This document shows positions 10,134-20,275 of a DNA stretch of 25,515 nt, piece after piece (the stretch's first letter is position 1; each line of letters begins with the position of its first letter). This DNA comes from Hypsibius dujardini (taxonomy: Eukaryota; Tardigrada; Eutardigrada; Parachela; Hypsibiidae). A program made the position numbers and the translations under genes. The notes under the pieces are model-generated. The model was given only the letters and a program-made list of their open reading frames with translations, did not search any database and was not told the DNA's origin. The stretch covers positions 1 to 25,515 of the forward strand of contig LRSR01013404.1 in NCBI GenBank assembly GCA_001579985.1, given 5' to 3'.

Positions 10134-11306
10134 TTAAGATGATGAGCAATTCCCAAATGGTGCTTCATGCCAACTTATCTCCGTTATGGTTTCCTACTGT
10201 GCAACGCCATTCCGCAACCTGACAAAAATATTTTAGGGTCGGCTACTTACGTACAGATGTATTGTTTTTTGGGTTTGTTTGCAGAGGCGTTGGGGAGGGG
10301 AGGGGCCTGGAGCAAAAGTGCTTCTCGGATAGTAGGGGTATTACCTCCTTCCATCCGAGAAGCACTTTTACTTCATTTAAACTCGGAATTTTTGGGAAGG
10401 GGGTGTTTTATCACTAGCAAATGGAATAAAATTTAGGGTTGCCCCTAAAAAAATGGGGGGGGGAGCCTAATGTCAAATGTGGGAGGGCTTAGCGTGTTTT
10501 CTGAGTTTTGTAATTCAAAGCAGGGTTGCCCCACAAAAATGCCCTGTCACCTGTCCGCTCCTGTGTCAGGTGAACTAATCAACTCTGTACTAAACGGAAA
10601 ATGGAATGATGCACGATTTATGAGATTCAGAACAACTCTTAGAGAATCCAGCATCAAAGACTACGGAATCCTGATACTAATCATCGGCTCAAGCCCAAAT
10701 CGAGGGCTTATATAGGAACAAGTAGTGAGCGTGTCTATGGCGAACGCGAAGCGTTCACTTGCCAAAGGAACATGGTCCCACATGAATCACCGGAAATGTC
10801 AAATATCTGTTATGCAATCAATGAAATCACAATCTATACAATATGAGCTCATAGATGAAGTCAAACGTCAAACGTCACATCGCCTCGTGACCGTGACAGC
10901 CCCCCTCCGCATAAGTGTGCCTCCACCCCTGAATGTTTGTAATGCTATGTGTTGTTTGTAAGTTCACCAACGATGATAGCTGCTGAAATGATGATGACGT
11001 CCAAAGTTCAACTGAAGTCGATGCTTGTCAGGGTTGGGTCAGTTTGGAAACATATATACTAGGTGAAACAGGCAAAAACCCTCACCAGCACAACAGGAGT
11101 ACATGCCTCCTGCACACTGGGTCAAATCGTAGCTAAACTAGAAACAATTAGACTGGGTAATTGTCTTGAGCGTCGTATTTGCTACGGTAGTCCTCACAAT
11201 AAATTTTCAACTTTTATCAGACCAGACCCTCTCCCCAACGGGGGGGGGGGGTCGGAGATTTTCTCTTTTGCACACGCGAATACATGTGATGTTAGAAAGT
11301 TGATAT
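10134..11306. other. Intergenic spacer between receptor and Ly6 clusters
   Basis: No gene is supported. It holds a perfect inverted repeat (10314-10369), homopolymeric G tracts (about 10455-10464 and 11239-11249), two GGGTTGCCCC boxes (about 10437 and 10523), and an AATAAA at 10425-10430 that could serve gene 3 but lies about 290 bp past its stop codon. The strand of transcription switches across this spacer. Confidence 0.5.
10314..10369. repeat. Perfect 17-bp inverted repeat
   Basis: AAAAGTGCTTCTCGGAT at 10314-10330 is exactly complementary to 10353-10369, with a 22-nt loop. The sequence just upstream, GCAGAGGCGTTGGGGA, resembles a hAT-type transposon end, but no matching opposite end was found. 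Confidence 0.75.
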
Positions 11307-13780
11307 TTAGCAAATCATAACCAAAGTTCCCAGGAGAACAAGGCCAGCCGATGCGATTAGTTTCGGCATTCCGTTGGACGTTTCTGTGGATGAACCTCCG
11401 GGGGACTGGGTGGGCACCGGCATATCTGGTGCTACTCCAGTGTTGCAGTTACTGGTGGTACAGATCGCGGCTCCAATGGCGCTGGCCTCTCCAGCAATGT
11501 AGCAGCCTCGAAGGGTGCCGACTGCAATGATAATTTCAGTGACAGCAGGGTTTTATGCGGAAAAGTTTGATTATTAATGATGTAGCGCCCAATCTTTGGA
11601 GTCACCACCTGCGAAACAGGGAGCATACCCGGCAATACCGCGTATACGTACTCCTTGTTTCAGATCCGACTTGCATAGTGACTTTTCCTTGCATGCAACG
11701 GTCACAATCAGCCCCCGTTTCGTCTTTGCTGATTGACCTGATTCCGTCGGCCTTGAATGGGTCTTTACAGTTCACCTGGTTGGTGGATGATTCCGGCAAG
11801 TGGTTTGCGTAAGTGCACTGGAAACAATTCAAGGCCGAACCTATTGAAACAAAAAAACACATGTTACGTGCGATACACAGGGATTTCGTTCTGTTTATTG
11901 TCGCTCACAAGTAAATTGAACAAGCAATTATAGTACGTCAGGTATAATGACATAAAACAGCCTCCCCCCCCCCGTTCAGATGAAGTTTTATTTTTCAAAA
12001 GTGGCAAATGAGATTTTCTGCCAATTTTCATGACGCAGTCGTAAAAGTCTGACGACAACGCATCGCAATTCCCAACTGTAGAAAATCACTTTGCCGGGGA
12101 ACGTGGATTCCTTGTCGCCGCTGCGGCAGCTCAGGAAAATCTACTAGTATTATCTTATGTGCGATACATGTTTGGGTGGGAAATCCTTGCTGCAGTATAA
12201 CAATGAAGAATGGAGTAGCAGTGTGTCAATAGGTGCGATTTCATAACTGATCACATGTGTCCGACTATGTATTACACTAGTAGCTGATGATATGCAGATG
12301 TTGACGAACGGTGTTTCAAAGTTATGATCAATTTTCAGGTAGAGGAGCCTCGCTATAGAAAAATTACTTGTCAAGGCCGAAACTGTTGAGAGAACCATTG
12401 CCCTCCTCGGGCCAGAACGGAGATTTTTCCACTCGATCGAAGTGGGATTTATTTTACAAGTACCTGTTCATTTATCATGATTTTGCATTGGAAATAATTT
12501 ATATTTTTTATATATATATTTTTTTTTATATAATAAATTTCAGGCAAAAATAAGGAAGGAAAAAAATTCCCGCACCAGTTTGTGCTATAGCCCGGGGCTT
12601 GATTGATTAATTCATTAGGAACGTTTAGGGCTCCCTGAATTTGAATTTTTGTGCCTTTCATGAGGGCATGAAAACATCTGGGTGTTATTTTAAGGGCAGC
12701 GGGAACACTTTCATCCATTGTTGCTTCAGTCGTAAATAAACATTTAATGATCTGGTCATCAAGCAGCACGCACGATGTAACCACATAAATCATTTATTTC
12801 AAAAAACTTAAAGGGATTTAAAGTTCGGGAGGAACCACGAAATTTTATATTATGCATCCCGCTAAGGAGCTCAGCTAATTGGTTACCTGAAATTTAAAAT
12901 GCAGAAATGTTAGTCTACTCTACAGCAAAGCGTAAGAAGACCCTGAGAGAACGATTAAAAGGAAACAATACCGTATGATTGGGGTCAGGAAGCGGCAGAG
13001 CTGTCCTCGCTAAGTCTGAATTACAAAAGAGGAAACAAGATTTACTTCTGATTGTGAAATTAGAAATACTAGATGGCTCCTATTAAACGTATTGTCTATT
13101 TTCATCATGAACTGATATTACAATCGAAACAGAAATAGTTTGACGATCACGTGCTTTTTGCACTCCTTTTCTTTACTTCCAATCAAGATTGAAATGCTCA
13201 AATCTCGACTTCAGCTGAGTGGTCAACCGTGCAACTGGCACACCGCCTTTAGAAACCATTTACTAGTATATTTATCATTTTCCCCTTTGGATGGATTGAT
13301 TGATTCTTAGCAGAAAGTGAATTAATCACACCGTACGACCAATAAAGGGCCACTTTCACACATGGTGGGCCGCACGGCTTACACAAGGCCCCAAAAATTA
13401 GCCGTATAAGTGACTTTCGCCTCGATGGCGCACCATCAGTTTCTATTGGTACACAAGTTCGAAACACGCCTATCGTCAACTATTTCTGTTTTGGTTGTAC
13501 CACGCTGCTTGTAACTCACCGACAGCAGTCGGTGTCGGCAGTCAAAAATTAGCTGTATAAGTGACTTTCGTCTCGATTAGCTGTCGGTGTCGGCAGTCAA
13601 AAATTAGCCGTATAAGTGACTTTCGCCTCGATGGCGCACCATCAGTTTCTATTGGTACACAAGCTCAAAACACGCCTATCGTCAACTATTTCTGTTTTGG
13701 TTGTACCACGCTGCATGTAACTCACCGACAGCAGTACAGTAGATGACCAGAGAGAATATAATAAGAAGTAACTGAGCCAG
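11307..13780 (-). CDS. Ly6/quiver-like GPI-anchored protein A (start codon in doubt)
   Basis: Small secreted, GPI-anchored three-finger (Ly6/uPAR) protein related to the quiver/sleepless type. The reverse-strand exons are signal 13726-13780, core 11652-11840 (189 bp, same length as gene B) and anchor 11307-11521. Splice phases join cleanly, giving about 152 residues. The core has NCFQC, NCKDPF and DCDRC; the last exon has GC, IC and NCNTG, then a Ser/Thr-rich spacer and a hydrophobic tail ending LIASAGLVLLGTLVMIC, typical of a GPI signal. The family CxxC and CxDPF motifs and eight cysteines are intact. The oddity is the signal exon: hydrophobic, in frame, with a good donor, but starting CTG (context AGACTGG) where the paralogues have ATG. 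A second signal exon with ATG lies at 14115-14170 but has lost hydrophobicity. The gene may use CUG, use another exon, or be dead. Confidence 0.6.
12285..12382 (-). pseudogene. Relic of a Ly6 5'-flank block and exon 2 start
   Basis: Inside the long intron of gene A, 12366-12395 repeats the acceptor and exon 2 start found in the other copies (reverse strand CTCTCAACAG then TTTCGGCCTTG). The coding part reads SALTSNF instead of SALRCYQC, so the cysteines are gone. Just beside it, 12285-12345 resembles the upstream block near 20250-20310: GCTGATATG-like sequence followed by GATCAATTTTCAGG. This is a dead copy of the array unit. Confidence 0.55.
12400..13391. other. Intron sequence of Ly6-like A, no recognised content
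   Basis: AT-rich, with a nearly pure A/T tract at about 12490-12545 and a short GATT repeat near 13290. A 114-codon reverse open frame (12449-12793) has no recognisable motif, and I do not call it a gene. Confidence 0.5.
13392..13735. repeat. Nested direct duplication next to the Ly6-A signal exon
   Basis: A 138-bp segment (13392-13529) is repeated at 13598-13735 with about three differences. Inside the interval a 49-bp piece starting TCGGTGTCGGCAGTC occurs at 13529-13577 and again at 13584-13632. The right copy carries the splice donor of the signal exon; the left copy carries only the last few bases of that exon plus donor. This is a recent local tandem duplication. Confidence 0.85.
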
Positions 13781-14114
13781 TCTGAAAATGTGGGACAGCG
13801 CACCTCTACTGTAAACTACGCTGGATGAATTAGAATAGGACGGAAACTGAGCGCTCCAAAAAATATTTATTCACTAGGAATTAACGCACTCCGATTACTG
13901 GGGAATTCTTAAGTTCAAGAACTATTCAAAAACGTTTGCGTTATTATCTCCTCACGTGTATCTTTACACAAAACATATTGCCTCTTACACACCGACCCTT
14001 AATCTATAATTTTTAGGTAAACTACTTTTTTCGAATGACTAACTAACGTTCAACCGCAGTACTATGACAGTTATATTTAGGAAAGGGCTATATGCTCATA
14101 ACCTCACACAACCT

Positions 14115-14170
14115 GATGCTATGCTCACAACCCAGGTAACCTGCTTGCAAGTAGCAAGTGCTTGAGCCAT
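14115..14170 (-). pseudogene. Degenerate extra Ly6 signal-peptide exon
   Basis: On the reverse strand ATG at 14168-14170 begins MAQALAT, and the preceding bases (CACCTTCAGA) match the other signal exons. The hydrophobic core is replaced by CKQVTWVVSIAS, and the donor position is ambiguous (GTTGTG, GTGAGG or GTGAGC). No exon 2 lies between it and the gene A signal exon, so it looks like a leftover copy. It could conceivably be an alternative first exon of gene A. Confidence 0.5.
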
Positions 14171-14777
14171 TCTGAAGGTGTGGGAGAGCGAATCAGTAAA
14201 CTCTGTTGGATAAGTTGGATTTCGACGAAAACTATGAAACTGGCCAAGGAAATAAATGTAATATAAAATCAACGGGTTCTGGTCACCAGGTTGTTTGTCA
14301 GTTTGTTCGTCAGGTCGTTCAAGAGCTAGCATAACATAAAATAGCATACATAAAAAAATTATTGCTATTTTTCAAAAAGGCTGTCAAAAAAAGTATAAAA
14401 AAGTCAATGAGCTAGTGACCATAGCCTGAAAATAGAAAGTTCTGATTGATTGATCTTTTTAGTCGTTCATTCAAATCTTTTTTGAAACAATTCGATGGTT
14501 GATTGGTGGCAAACGTTGATGAGCGCATTTTATCTATTATTTCATAAAACGATGCAGAAGTGTGCAGACTAAACTCTAAATGAAAGACTAAAGAGTGCTG
14601 GTGGACAGTACGCGCGTCTTTGCTGGATACCAAACCACCAAATCCGTCAGAATTTTTTTAATTCGCCTGCACAGGTATTCAGTGGGCACTCATTGAAGTC
14701 CCCCCATGAAATGCAATGCGCCAGTTACAAAAAACGTTTCCAGCACATACATGTTTCTTCATTTCACTATCATTATT

Positions 14778-15071
14778 CAAAGCTCGCTTATTTTGCGGCA
14801 TTTGTTTCGTTATTCTAAATCTCCTCCGGGTTTTGAAGATAATCGAGAAAAGCAGCCAAGGAACTCCCTTTCTCAGTTAGCTGTTCTCTAATTGTGTGCA
14901 TCTGTCTTTTGAGTGGTCCATGTGAGTTGAGGTTTGAGATAAGCGAAGAAGACACAGCTTCAGGTAAATATGCGGGCATGTCTTCGTATCACCGTTGCAA
15001 GGGCATGCAAAACTTCGGGGATAAGCGAGTTTCAAATAGCGAAATAAACGCCGGAAAATAAGCGAGCTTTG
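14778..15071. mobile_element. MITE-like element with about 40-bp terminal inverted repeats
   Basis: CAAAGCTCGCTTATTTT at 14778-14794 is exactly complementary to 15055-15071. The pairing continues inward with mismatches to about 14819 and 15033. The element is about 294 bp, has no coding capacity and contains repeated GATAAGCG/ATAATCGAG-like words, reminiscent of pogo/Tigger-type MITEs. No target-site duplication could be fixed. It sits about 85 bp beyond the stop codon of Ly6-like B. Confidence 0.65.
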
Positions 15072-15155
15072 GATACTCTTACTGTCCTTTCATCAACCGG
15101 GTGCCTTTATCATACTCAAATCCGTGTACGTAGCATGATGTAAGAAAAATACTGT

Positions 15156-16435
15156 TTAGCAAAAGATCAACAACGCTCCCAGAACGGCAAGGCCAGCCGA
15201 TGCGACCAGCTTTGGCATTCCATTGGGCGCTCCTGTGGGCGCCACTACATCCGTTGCGTTGCCAGTGTTGCAGAGGTCGCTGGTGCAAGTTGGTGCTCCG
15301 TCATCGTTTTCTCCTACCGTCAAGCAGTCTCGAGCGACAATGACTACAAGATGGCGGCACGTTACTTTATTGGCAGTAGGGCCGATCATGCAAATAGGGA
15401 CTAATCTTAAATGGCAGTGGCGGATTCATCATTGGGCCGTTGCCCTCCCCTCCCCCCCCGCCCCTCGACGTGCAAAATTATGTGCCCCTTCGAATAGCGT
15501 GATGGAGCTTAAAAATTATTTGCCACTTCAAAGAGGGGGAGCGTAAGGCTTTGTACATATTAATCTCACCCCCCTCCGCGTTCAAAATTATTTGCCACTT
15601 CAAAGAGCGGGGGGACGGGACAAAGGGGTTTATATACGTTAAAACTTGACCACCCCCTCCGCTCCCCGGGACGAGGTAGTGATCAAACATTTTTTGCCGC
15701 CCCCTTCGAGCCAACCGCAATCCGCCACTGTCAAATGTAATGTGCACGATATTTGGCGTCACACCGGAACCATAACCCACAAAGACCGCACACGTACCCA
15801 GTGTCACGTTTCCGGCGACCCTTGTGACCTTTCCCTGCGTGCAGCGTTGACAGTCAACCCCGGTCTCGTTCTGCTCGATCGTTCTGATCCCAGTGATGTT
15901 GAAGGGGTCCTTGCAGTTAACCTGGTTGGTGTCTGAGGCAGGCAGGCTCTCAACAAAACTGCACTGGTAGCACCTCAAGGCCGAACCTGTTGAAGAAATA
16001 GGTGCAGTACATAAATGTTAGGGCTATGCTTACGGGAACGTGACTCGGGTATAGGATCCATTTGGCAAATAGAGCATTTAAACATTAACATTTTCTAAAA
16101 TTGTTCATTATAAATACTGCATTATAAAGTGTTGGAATGGTTACTCTACAATAGAGCTTAATCTGATTCTGAATCGATGCGGAGAAAAGTATATTACAAT
16201 GTACATTATATTATGCATTACAAAATGGGATTATTCAGACTAGAAACTTACACAAACTTTGCCTGCGATGGTTTCTGATAAACAAAGGAAACCTATTTAC
16301 TTAGTTGAATTTGAGATTTAGTGAAACCAACTCATCCCTATGAACTATATGAATTGCAGTGATAACAGCATGTAACTCACAGATAGATGCCAGGGAGATG
16401 ACCAGGAAAAAAGTAATAGCAAGTGCTCGTGCCAT
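15156..16435 (-). CDS. Ly6/quiver-like GPI-anchored protein B (three exons, intact)
   Basis: The one fully intact Ly6/uPAR-type gene in the window. The reverse-strand exons are signal 16381-16435 (ATG at 16433-16435), core 15798-15986 and anchor 15156-15343 (TAA), predicting 143 residues. Both introns are GT-AG, in the same positions and phases as in gene A. The signal peptide is MARALAITFFLVISLAS. The core begins ALRCYQC and holds NCKDPFN and DCQRC. The anchor exon holds RDC, TCTSDLCNTGN and a hydrophobic end GLAVLGALLIFC without a following charge, as expected for GPI attachment. CxxC plus CxDPF and the final CN resemble quiver/sleepless proteins, which modulate channels and receptors at neuronal membranes. 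That role is family knowledge and not shown here. Intron 2 contains a hAT-like element. Confidence 0.8.
15415..15730. mobile_element. Non-autonomous hAT-like element in Ly6-B intron 2
   Basis: Termini are CAGTGGCGGATT at 15415-15426 and its exact complement AATCCGCCACTG at 15719-15730. This is the typical hAT end. Flanking octamers TTAAATGG (15407-15414) and TCAAATGT (15731-15738) agree at 6 of 8 positions, fitting a diverged 8-bp target-site duplication. The interior is G/C-homopolymer rich and holds a direct repeat (AAAATTATTTGCCACTTCAA) near 15511 and again near 15586. No transposase is encoded. Confidence 0.8.
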
Positions 16436-16523
16436 TTCAAACTGCCGGAGAACGAACTCGTAAGCTACGCTCAATACGTTAGACAGACACTAAAATGGAA
16501 GATCGAAAATAGTTACACTCCAA

Positions 16524-16573
16524 AAGTTAAATTGACGGTTCGCAAGTTAAATTGACGGTTCGCAAGTTAAATA
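16524..16573. repeat. 20-bp tandem repeat
   Basis: Two exact copies of AAGTTAAATTGACGGTTCGC (16524-16543 and 16544-16563) plus a partial third, just upstream of the Ly6-B start on the reverse strand. Confidence 0.9.
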
Positions 16574-16689
16574 ACCAGAATGAAAAACGCCTCCTTTCAT
16601 TATCTCATTATCCATATCACGAAACAAAGCTCAGTGTCGTGCTGAAATTGTATTTGTTAAATAATAAATATTTGGAGGAGGAAAAGTTT

Positions 16690-16925
16690 AATTGCGGTAC
16701 CCTGGTAATTGTATTTGCCAGGTATTGCCGTACAAAAGTCATAGTTTATCTTGCCTGACCGTGATAAACCCTGCTGTAGCGTAATGCATTCAAAATTCGA
16801 GTACGCAAAGAGCACGACTAAGGTATTTACAGCACTTTGTCGACAGTTCCGTTTCGGTAGATCACCAATCTGTCAGGATATATAAAATCTGTACAGAGTG
16901 TGGTAGTCGCTGATATGAAGATATT
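16690..16925 (-). promoter_or_regulatory. Repeated Ly6 5'-flank block, copy A
   Basis: This block upstream of the intact Ly6-like gene resembles 18090-18245 and 20085-20275. Shared words in order are GTATTT, GATAAACCCTGCTG (or GATAAACACTACTA), GAGTACGCAA, GTCGACAGTTC, CTGTC and CGCTGATATGAAG. It is either the ancestral upstream region carried in each duplicated unit or a regulatory sequence. An A/T stretch (GGATATATAAAATC, about 16877) lies inside. Confidence 0.6.
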
Positions 16926-17129
16926 ACGACATGTTGCAGTTTAGACCTCTTAGAAGGTACATCAGGTTCTGTGTAGAAACGAATTTGCTGATGCCTATCG
17001 ATTCCACATTGAATTTCCAACAGTGAGAAGACTATTCGGTAGGAACTCCTTTACTTTATTGCATGGCCTCAAGTTGACTGTCACGGGGTCGGTGCATGCA
17101 CCAATAGGTCGGGGTGAGGGTTCCAAATT

Positions 17130-17370
17130 GGTTCCAATTTCGTGGAATTCCATTTATGTAGAATTCCACGTTCCAAACGTGGGTCCATAGAATGGAACGA
17201 GGAATTCCATGAAATTACCCCTGGGTGCAAAAGGGCGATGCCCAGGGGCGACTGTTCCCCGCGCCTACTTCCTGGCTCCAAAGGAAAACAGATTTTATGG
17301 TTCATTGCAATTCCATAAAAATACTTTGGAATTCCATTCCAAGCTTGACCGCACGTTGGAACTCCCATCC
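17130..17370. mobile_element. Imperfect foldback repeat rich in GGAATTCC
   Basis: A perfect 10-bp hairpin arm pair lies at 17141-17150 and 17161-17170 (CGTGGAATTC and GAATTCCACG), with another at 17218-17225 and 17241-17248 (CCCCTGGG and CCCAGGGG). A longer imperfect inverted pairing links about 17161-17215 with about 17300-17370 through TTCCAA.CGTG and GGAATTCCA words. This looks like a decayed foldback element without coding capacity; no boundaries or target duplication were found. Confidence 0.5.
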
Positions 17371-17591
17371 GTACCGGGGGCGGGGGAGGGGGTTCAAGCT
17401 GGTATCGGAAATCTGAGAATTGAATTCTAAGCGACAAATACTACGGGAGTAAGGACCAACAATTTTATGGCTAGCCGCAATCGGACGGGGAAGCAGTTTG
17501 TTACGAAATCTTTCTTACAAAAACAAGAGCGCGAAAATTGTTTCTGTTTCAACAATTACATTTCGTACGAACGTACTAGTACGTACAGTTG

Positions 17592-17706
17592 CAGTGTATG
17601 TGTTGATTCCGTCGGGGTTGAATGGGTCCTTACAGTTGATGGGGTTCTCGATCGTACTCGGATAAATCCGCAGAGTTAGCACAAAAGTAACACTGCAATG
17701 CCGAAC
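17592..17706 (-). pseudogene. Frameshifted Ly6 exon 2 relic
   Basis: The reverse strand carries the acceptor then SALQCYFC in one frame. INCKDPFNPDGIN follows in a different frame, so a small indel separates the CxxC and CKDPF parts. The DC..C end of the exon and its donor are missing. No anchor or signal exon is attached. It is a dead copy of the core exon. Confidence 0.75.
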
Positions 17707-18089
17707 CTATTCCAAGGGGACCAAACGTGTCACTCACAATGTTTTACCACGCCCAGCAACTCAATTGAGCCAATAACCATACCTCATTACAATACCGCTT
17801 TTAATTAAGTCCCTGTCTACTCTGCTTACTTTATTCCGCCACCACAGCTGATTACTTGTATGCAATTCAGCTGTGTGTGTTTAATATTTCATAAATAATT
17901 CTATGTTTTACTTGTTTTAAAGGAATTTATCCTCTATTTCTTGCTCCTCCACTCGTCTTCTCTCCTTTTTCCCTGTCTTCAGTCGAATAAACTTGTTTGT
18001 TCTCCAACGATGGGCTCGGATTGCTCAAAAGGCCTCTTTTTTTATCACGTTATCGGAGTCCTTAACGCAAACTCGTAGTTCCATTGAAT

Positions 18090-18279
18090 TACAATACCGC
18101 GGTAAATGTATTTACGCGCATCACAAAGGGCATGATTTAGTTGGTTTGCCTGCGATAAACCCTGCTGCAATATAATACAATCGACATTCGATTAGTCGAG
18201 AGATTCGGTCAAGGTATTCATCAGTCTGCCGGCAGTCGCAATTCGGTGAAAACGCAAAAGTAACATTGCAACGCTGAAC
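18090..18279 (-). pseudogene. Ly6 unit relic: 5'-flank block B fused to exon 2 start
   Basis: 18090-18245 is the second copy of the 5'-flank block (GATAAACCCTGCTG at about 18153). It runs directly into the start of a core exon on the reverse strand at 18245-18279, encoding SALQCYFC and then stopping soon after at 18221. The acceptor side and about 50 bp of intron beyond it (to about 18325) match 17660-17760. The junction marks an internal deletion or unequal exchange. Confidence 0.65.
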
Positions 18280-18329
18280 CTGTTTCAGAGGAGAAGAAAT
18301 CTGTCACGCACAATATTTATGGTTTTTCA

Positions 18330-19362
18330 CGGGCCCCGCACTTTGTTAACGCGGCAGACCATCTTTGTTGCGTGGTGCATCTGTCAATTATGTACAGCTT
18401 AACTGAATTCCAACCCGATCCCCATTCGGGCTTATTTATTTTGTTAGCCATGCAAAGCCAGAAAGACAGCAATCAAGGGACATATAAATCTTTGTTCACA
18501 AGTCGCGGTTTAGCACATATCCTTATAATCCCGTCAATACAGCAGATTAGTGCAACGGGCATTCAACTATTTCGGCACTCAACAAGAAAATGACGCAGCA
18601 AGCAAAATTTGATCTTCCACTCAGTCGCTGAAATTTCATGTTGTCGATTTCCTAATTGCCAAACATTCACGAAGGGCGATCGAGTCTGAGGGCCTGCAAG
18701 GGGCCGAGAAGCAGTTGCGTAACGGGCTTCTTCTGGGGGGAGGGACAGCTTTAAGTGCATTGATTGAATGGAAAAAAAATCCCCAGGGGCAGCCCACGAG
18801 AAAACAGTTAAACTTGCACTCCTAAGGTCATATTTTCTTGGGGCACGTTGGGTTTCGGACCAATCACTGCAGCCTTTACTCAATTGATCGATTGATTGAC
18901 ATTTTTTATTTTGGCGGTTTTTCGTTTCGATTGATTGATTGAATTTTCAGGACGGCAGGCATGCCTAATTTTTGCGCTGCGCCGGGCATTAGATCAAATG
19001 TTCAGGAGAAAGCAGTGGCAAGCTCCAGCCAAGAGTGGCTCAAACTGAGACCACCCTGATGACTCAAACTTTGCCACCCGAAATTGTGACCATGTGTATA
19101 TTACAGTCCACACGACTGTTGTTTAAATATAATTAAAACGCATTTCAAATGTTTCAAACAGCGAGTTTTGATTTTGAATAAAATTTATTCTTAACTTATT
19201 TAAACCTTAAAAATTGTCATCGATATTTAAAAGAATATTTCTATTTAACGATCAGTTTGTTTTTTGATTAAATAAACTTCGTCGAAGGATTAAAATGTAT
19301 ATTAGGATTTCTTTAAATTCAAACACGTTATTTAAATAATCATAGACCACACGGAGAACACT
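18330..19362. other. Spacer inside the Ly6 array
   Basis: No gene is supported. It contains GATT microsatellites near 18880-18943, a possible hAT-like end CAGTTGCGTAACGGGC at about 18711 without a partner, and an A/T-rich tract from about 19100 to 19340. Confidence 0.5.
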
Positions 19363-19778
19363 CTAAGCGTTTGTATTTGTACACACATTTGTGTCTGTTA
19401 CTTCAACGAAATTGCACAGGTAACGCTTCAAGGCCGAATCTGTTGAGAGAACAGCGTTGTCTCCGGTGATTGAATGGTTTGTGTTTACGCCCATCGGGCT
19501 GGGTTCAAGCATCTCTAATATGAATCTCAAATGGTATTTAAACATGTTATGATTCTGCAAATAAAGTATTTATATGCAACGATTTTGCATTTTTTTTTCA
19601 CGGAATTATCACATGCCGGAATGGTTAATATCCAAAAAGAAATAATTAAAATATATTCTCCAAGGTTAAACATCAAACCAAATTATTTCTTTTCTATAAG
19701 AATTGATTTATCGTGAAACTGAAAGACAGCAGCCAGGGAGATGACCAGGAGGAAGGTAATGGCGAGTGCGCGAGCCAT
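19363..19778 (-). pseudogene. Ly6-like gene C, broken
   Basis: The signal exon is 19724-19778 (MARALAITFLLVISLAAV), nearly identical to gene B, but the GTGAG donor is replaced by TTTCAG. The core exon relic is 19363-19439: the acceptor is intact and the reading is SALKRYLCNFVE, with the first cysteine of CxxC changed to Arg, ending at a stop after about 25 codons without CKDPF. There is no anchor exon. The intact signal ORF next to a dead donor suggests fairly recent loss. Confidence 0.75.
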
Positions 19779-20084
19779 TCTGAAAATGATGGGCAAGATG
19801 CGAATAGGCAAAACTACACTCTGGATCAGTTAAATTCAGAGGAAGTTTAACTTAACAGAGGCGGCTTAACACTAAAACGAAAATAGATATGCGCTTGAGT
19901 GGGAAGTGACGCGCGTGGGTTCCCCGGCCGTGCGTTAGTTGAAAGAGCTATTATCAAGGACACCTCCCTCCTTAATTATATCCTGACCTAAATTTTTCAG
20001 CAAAGCCCCATATCTCTGCAACACTGTCTCGCAAATTGTAATTGTTACGTAACACGCTAATGGCTCAGAGGGAGTTCAAACATA

Positions 20085-20275
20085 TCCTCCTGGTGATTGT
20101 ATTTACCATGCATGACAGAGGTCAACGTTTTCTGCTCACTATGATAAACACTACTACAATGTAATCAATATTGAAGTACGCAACACACTCGACTCATAAA
20201 CCTGTCGACAGTTCAACAAGCTATTCTGTCCGACATTAATATAGGAAGAGCCGCTGATATGAAGGTATTTATGAT
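20085..20275 (-). promoter_or_regulatory. Repeated Ly6 5'-flank block, copy C
   Basis: This lies upstream of broken gene C at the same relative position as copy A upstream of gene B. Shared words are GATTGTATTTACCA, GATAAAC.CT.CT, GAAGTACGCAA, GTCGACAGTTC and CGCTGATATGAAGG. It continues to a GATCAATTTTCAGG stretch (about 20295) that also occurs near 12332. Confidence 0.6.

Noticed and set aside
12449-12793. 114-codon reverse open frame
   Set aside because: AT-rich and no motif; it lies in the putative long intron of Ly6-like A.
17081-17437. 118-codon reverse open frame
   Set aside because: It coincides with the foldback repeat; repeat words explain the open frame.
18711-18726. hAT-like end CAGTTGCGTAACGGGC
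   Set aside because: No inverted partner or target-site duplication was found.
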